From NCBI GenBank assembly GCA_023818695.1, contig JAMWCF010000002.1:1-64000 (forward strand): a stretch of 64,000 bases of DNA, in the 5' to 3' direction. The position numbers and the translations under genes are program-made. The stretch comes from Candidatus Omnitrophota bacterium (GTDB lineage Bacteria > Omnitrophota > Koll11 > 1-14-0-20-64-10). Below the pieces are notes generated by a model, which worked only from the letters and a program-made list of their open reading frames with translations, ran no database searches and was not told the DNA's origin. How positions within the stretch are numbered: position 1 is the stretch's first letter; each line of letters starts with the position of its first letter. Shown piece after piece: positions 63,501 through 64,000 of the stretch.

Positions 63501-64000
63501 GAGGCCGCCGCCCTCGTTGAGTCTTCGGATGTCCAGGGTTCCTTCATCGGCAAAAAATCTGTCGTGCAGGGAAGCGCGATCGTCATCAGCCAGCTCGGTG
63601 ACGAGACCGATTCCCATAGAGTCAAGTGGAGTTTGGTCACCGCGCCGGCCGGGCATCTGCAGGTGCAGGGAATCCAGCGGCTGCCGGGGAGGGAGATCCC
63701 GGCCGCCACCGAGATTTCCGAAACCGCCATCCTGGGGGTGTCGGACATCGATTACCGGGGCACGCAGTTTTCCATCCGGAACACCGGCTACACCGAGATG
63801 GTGGCGCTCAACCGGATCCCGCTGGCCTCCTATTTCGGGAAAAACCTTTCCTTCGCCTGGTATCCCAAGCAGGTCCCGCCCCTGATGCTGCTGGGAGACG
63901 GGGCGATCTTTTCCATCTTTGCCGGCGCCCCCAACCCGCAGAGCATTAAGACCGACGGTACCCCGACGCCGGGCGTCATTACCAGGATCAGCGGCGCTCC
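60546..64000 (+). CDS. Third giant exported protein: nucleotide-sugar pyrophosphorylase, methyltransferase-like and hexapeptide-helix domains (3' truncated)
   Basis: The frame is open from the ATG at 60546 to the window end (1151 residues visible). An N-terminal export segment (about 12-36) is followed by the shared block G-Q-T-L-R-V-Q-Q-P-E and S-A-G-L-E-E (Ala67, the same residue number as in the previous giant). Residues ~175-450 resemble a UDP-sugar pyrophosphorylase: I-A-A-G-G-G-G-A-R-F, R-N-P-N-G-T-Y-G-A and L-Y-G-D-D-P-V. Residues ~668-800 resemble a spermidine-synthase-type methyltransferase fold: W-I-L-G-G-G-D-G-R-V-G ... V-F-V-E-V-D. S-A-G-L-E-Q (Ala834) comes next, and residues ~880-1000 form a left-handed beta-helix of hexapeptide repeats, the GlmU-type partner of a pyrophosphorylase. 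Only a weak GGGACGGA lies upstream, so it is probably co-transcribed with the previous gene. Confidence 0.8.
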   Translation, partial: MTEKKSINQAVKLIAWVLMHALVVTQACPASVWSAPAHSADGQTLRVQQPESDVSRAQIAGRLAASAGLEELTPAKLIDGWSGFSQPDRKRLGDQLRRLADKPTLARLVEYAQNSINPPYTLYELLAKVLGQPIPVVQAMVEGLNPSAYRPPQTISIGESHPILWNADEVRQHLENTVIVIAAGGGGARFKRSLWTKLREQLERNHRLEKPTVMVGPSGTSPVVHTLEEISELARLVGAKNVRVVVVASPDSMEAVQGDIKKNSRFVDPKRVKVRVTEQKTHPSFHTTSGKILTTTDEQGRPVLLRNPNGTYGAFSAGYELAKKEGFAAGKSWLVLYGDDPVLNSGDFIARVLTIGKDLDVAPIVTRKISRTNPVGGTLVDVELSPGLVLPLIIEKAEREPNAAAGIPGLPAFNQVEDAAAQTGNDPFGFNTGVMKLSARAAEVAGGLILPIRHADRERDDLPGNMRRNMELFATHIPTYVIGTHPEMTYRPLQVELEQYGATKDYGKVVEANLSRDARSRQRLNQLLQAAPAVQVQIGENVYLDIRPSFQGFKGKGTLELKGPMGVVLSRDGLTAVRIIERHAEGNNHPLYADPGQGQQIIAATNGIIDLTGDQVVDGSQIFAGQEEPVQILKSYFPDQLQGPGEKPFWMQGLTPVDTLAQIIPAAQLDSNSEIWILGGGDGRVGIAAAVLAKVKKAVFVEVDDGALAAIHAAADHFVGLGLVNRSQIGIMQANIFSPDFQVGPDATHIYHTVGGAYNPEGHGAEQVIPKNVFPQVIEKIKQAPVGTRVIFYLGAEGEVPHYYEQAVISSGLNPWFVSGLDQNIVQIYRVPSAGLEQMPPSPITGWIAADLGNGWRRLLYQLQNGDAWFGGLVRNDVPDSQIDDTAYISPSSTVEGKASRLEAGAVVKDGSAVVDSVIQRNAHLIASIAESARIRPMAALKGAVVRPAYEEDDWSYSGATSSDPRLSVKHHEVTYEGYIYRVEVEAAALVESSDVQGSFIGKKSVVQGSAIVISQLGDETDSHRVKWSLVTAPAGHLQVQGIQRLPGREIPAATEISETAILGVSDIDYRGTQFSIRNTGYTEMVALNRIPLASYFGKNLSFAWYPKQVPPLMLLGDGAIFSIFAGAPNPQSIKTDGTPTPGVITRISGA

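Overview
The window is high-GC, gene-dense bacterial DNA. No rRNA, tRNA, CRISPR array or classical insertion sequence was seen. Very large exported multidomain proteins, an incomplete type II secretion (T2SS)-like pseudopilus operon and an unusual F-type ATPase cluster together suggest an uncultured diderm lineage. Candidate phylum Omnitrophota, known for giant proteins, fits best. This is inference from gene content, not a marker-gene placement.

Left part (2-15645): one dense, mostly overlapping plus-strand gene train. It opens with the 3' end of a giant secreted protein of at least twelve Kre9/KNH-like Ig-type repeats and a coiled-coil tail, then a signal-peptide, single-TM protein. A compact F-type ATPase set follows: short epsilon, c, fused b-delta, alpha, gamma, beta. 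No subunit a is visible. The train continues into a stand-alone MshEN domain protein, GspE, GspF and a SurA-like chaperone. The second half of the secretion cluster (20802-25278: GspG, I, J, K, L, M) comes after a CHASE-PAS histidine kinase and a receiver protein. A minus-strand GAF histidine kinase lies between the halves. Secretin GspD, GspC, GspH and prepilin peptidase are not in the window.

Middle part (25288-35812): a minus-strand HAD phosphatase, then an amino-sugar uptake and catabolism cluster. It has a solute-binding-protein/permease fusion, a second permease with a carbohydrate-binding-like insert, NagA (carrying a small palindromic insertion), a TIM-barrel-like protein, a ROK regulator and a GH94 phosphorylase. 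No ABC ATPase gene is present. Promoter-like sequences precede the phosphatase, the transporter operon and possibly the ROK gene.

Right part (35813-64000): a short AT-rich spacer with hairpins and a strong promoter leads into four exported proteins. The first is a ChaN/TraB-like protein of about 606 residues. The other three are giant proteins of 3363, about 4160 and more than 1151 residues. They carry, behind signal peptides, domains that are normally cytoplasmic: a C39-like domain, a complete GlmS-like aminotransferase, a second SIS-like region, ACT, DUF4954-like, ATP-grasp, pseudo-receiver, galactokinase-like GHMP kinase, nucleotide-sugar pyrophosphorylase-like, methyltransferase-like and hexapeptide-helix domains. 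They share an N-terminal block, a C-terminal domain and a recurring Ala-Gly-Leu-Glu motif, several copies of which lie at segment edges. This set is the best candidate for an undescribed system: exported (poly)proteins built from hexosamine and nucleotide-sugar enzymes, possibly cut or assembled at that motif.
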